From assembly GCA_041745295.1 (NCBI GenBank), contig JBGTJE010000019.1, positions 1 to 64,000 of the forward strand: a DNA stretch of 64,000 nucleotides, in the 5' to 3' direction. Of this stretch, positions 63,219 to 64,000 are shown one piece after another. Position numbers and translations under genes: made by a program. Source of the DNA: JANMEB01 sp041745295. Its GTDB lineage: Bacteria > Planctomycetota > Planctomycetia > Pirellulales > Pirellulaceae. Each line of letters starts with the position of its first letter. Positions within the stretch are counted from its first letter, which is position 1. Under the pieces are notes generated by a model. The model had not been told where the DNA came from, made no database searches, and saw only the letters and a list, made by a program, of their open reading frames with translations.

Positions 63219-64000
63219 TCAATCGATACTCCGGAACTCGGCGCTGGCGAGCAGCGCCCGGGCAACGCTGGTCCAACCGGTCAACGGGTCCTTGCGATAT
63301 CGGGATAGCAATTTCGTCGCCGCCGCAAGTTCTGCGTCGGTTGGCGGCCGACTGAATGCAATCCAATACATTTCATTTAACTGATTGGGGATTTCGCTCG
63401 TTTCCAGTTTCGCATTGGGATCCAATTTCGCATCCACCGACATGATTCGGTTCGCCAGCGCTTTAGCTTGTTTTGCAGCGAAATCGCTGTTGAGCATGAA
63501 CAAGGACTGTCCCGGCACGTTGGTGATTTGTCGCGAACCTTGTACGGTTGCAGCGTCTGGAAAATCGAACACGGCCAGGACTTCGGGCTCGACATTTCGG
63601 GCTACCGCCAGATACACCGAACGGTGATTGCTGTTAGCCTTGGCCACCTTGTCTTCGGTAAGCGTCGACCGCCGCGGTCCTCCCAGCGGGCCATCACCGG
63701 CTCGACCGATTAACGAAGCTTCGGGGCGGTTCAAATCCAGCATTCCTGCTGAACTCAACAGGGCATCGCGAATGGCTTCGGCGTCCAGACGTCGCGAACT
63801 ATGTCGCCAAAGCAATGCGTTGGACGGATCGGCGGAAAAATTCGCCGCATCATGACTGCTCGCCAATCGGTACGTTCGACTGAGCACGATTTCTCGCACC
63901 AGTTTTTTTACCGACCAACCTTCGCTCACAAATCTCCGCGCAAGAAAGTCTAACAGCTCGGGATGGCTGGGTTCGTTGCCCGTCGTCCCAAAATTGTCAA
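63219..64000 (-). CDS. PSD1 (DUF1549/DUF1553) protein, 3' part only
   Basis: The gene enters from beyond the window edge; about 260 C-terminal residues are seen. The first visible residues include FGTTGNEPSHPELLDFLARR and then the DUF1553 domain with TYRLAS, RLDAEAIRDALL, FDFPDAATVQGSR and LFMLNSDF, ending AEFRSID. Full-length members also carry a cytochrome-c-like PSC domain and DUF1549 at the N-terminus, which would lie outside. It forms the usual pair with the DUF1501 gene. Incomplete at the 5' end. Confidence 0.9.
   Translation of the reverse strand, partial: DNFGTTGNEPSHPELLDFLARRFVSEGWSVKKLVREIVLSRTYRLASSHDAANFSADPSNALLWRHSSRRLDAEAIRDALLSSAGMLDLNRPEASLIGRAGDGPLGGPRRSTLTEDKVAKANSNHRSVYLAVARNVEPEVLAVFDFPDAATVQGSRQITNVPGQSLFMLNSDFAAKQAKALANRIMSVDAKLDPNAKLETSEIPNQLNEMYWIAFSRPPTDAELAAATKLLSRYRKDPLTGWTSVARALLASAEFRSID

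Overview
The window looks like a chromosomal segment of a planctomycete, probably Pirellulales-like. This rests on gene content: a DUF1501/DUF1549-DUF1553 (PSD1) pair, a YncE-type propeller fused to a phosphoesterase, a BamB/PQQ-type propeller, a four-helix-bundle 'suffix' protein, and efflux adaptors carrying Cys-rich modules. It is an inference without a marker gene. No rRNA, tRNA, transposase, integrase or CRISPR array was seen.

Region 1 (about 205-12376, all minus strand) is one tight eleven-gene operon. In transcription order it encodes a CheY-like receiver, a small unknown protein, CheW, a short-loop membrane MCP, a CheA-type hybrid kinase (Hpt, kinase, CheW and receiver domains), a receiver-PATAN protein, an FHA/coiled-coil protein, a second coiled-coil protein, an FGE-sulfatase-fold protein, a zinc-ribbon GTPase of the double-GTPase type, and a GAP1-N2-like partner. 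Two junctions overlap stop and start codons (TAGTG at 3473-3477, TAATG at 934-938). This joins a Pil-Chp-like phosphorelay to a GTPase/GAP1 pair of the sort described in bacterial conflict and signalling systems. It is the best candidate here for an undescribed system.

Region 2 (12717-17729) holds the propeller/phosphoesterase protein, an uncharacterised membrane protein and a TolC-type lipoprotein.

Region 3 (about 16.3-57.2 kb) is a large metal-resistance island. It has four RND permeases of the heavy-metal type, four adaptors, three TolC-type outer-membrane factors, a P1B-type ATPase, a multicopper oxidase with a Met-rich tail, and many small Cys/His-rich secreted proteins. Set A (18220-24853, plus) is Cys-rich leader, adaptor, permease, WIGTED lipoprotein and a tandem-repeat protein. 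Set B (25176-33258, plus) is Cys-rich leader, adaptor, CzcA-like permease, WC-H module lipoprotein and a ZntA-like ATPase, so probably Zn/Cd/Co/Pb. Set C (41420-33241, minus) is Cys-rich leader, a four-module CP/CC protein, an adaptor with the same modules and a very large CusA-like permease. With the divergent TolC, a second TolC and the multicopper oxidase it is probably for Cu/Ag. Set D (57179-50389, minus) is a GNAT protein, His-rich protein, adaptor, permease and WIGTED lipoprotein, a paralogue of set A.

The island shows decay and rearrangement: a 32-codon 3' relic of a P1B ATPase, a truncated Csp-like gene, an ECF sigma gene with two in-frame stops followed by an anti-sigma gene with two frameshifts, and a joined pair of fragments (P-type ATPase actuator domain plus glucose-6-phosphate dehydrogenase). 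No intact MerR, ArsR, CopY or two-component metal regulator was found.

Region 4 (57386-64000) is ordinary planctomycete chromosome: M28 peptidase, small lipoprotein, PQQ-type propeller, four-helix-bundle protein, DUF1501 protein and the 3' part of a PSD1 protein that runs off the edge.
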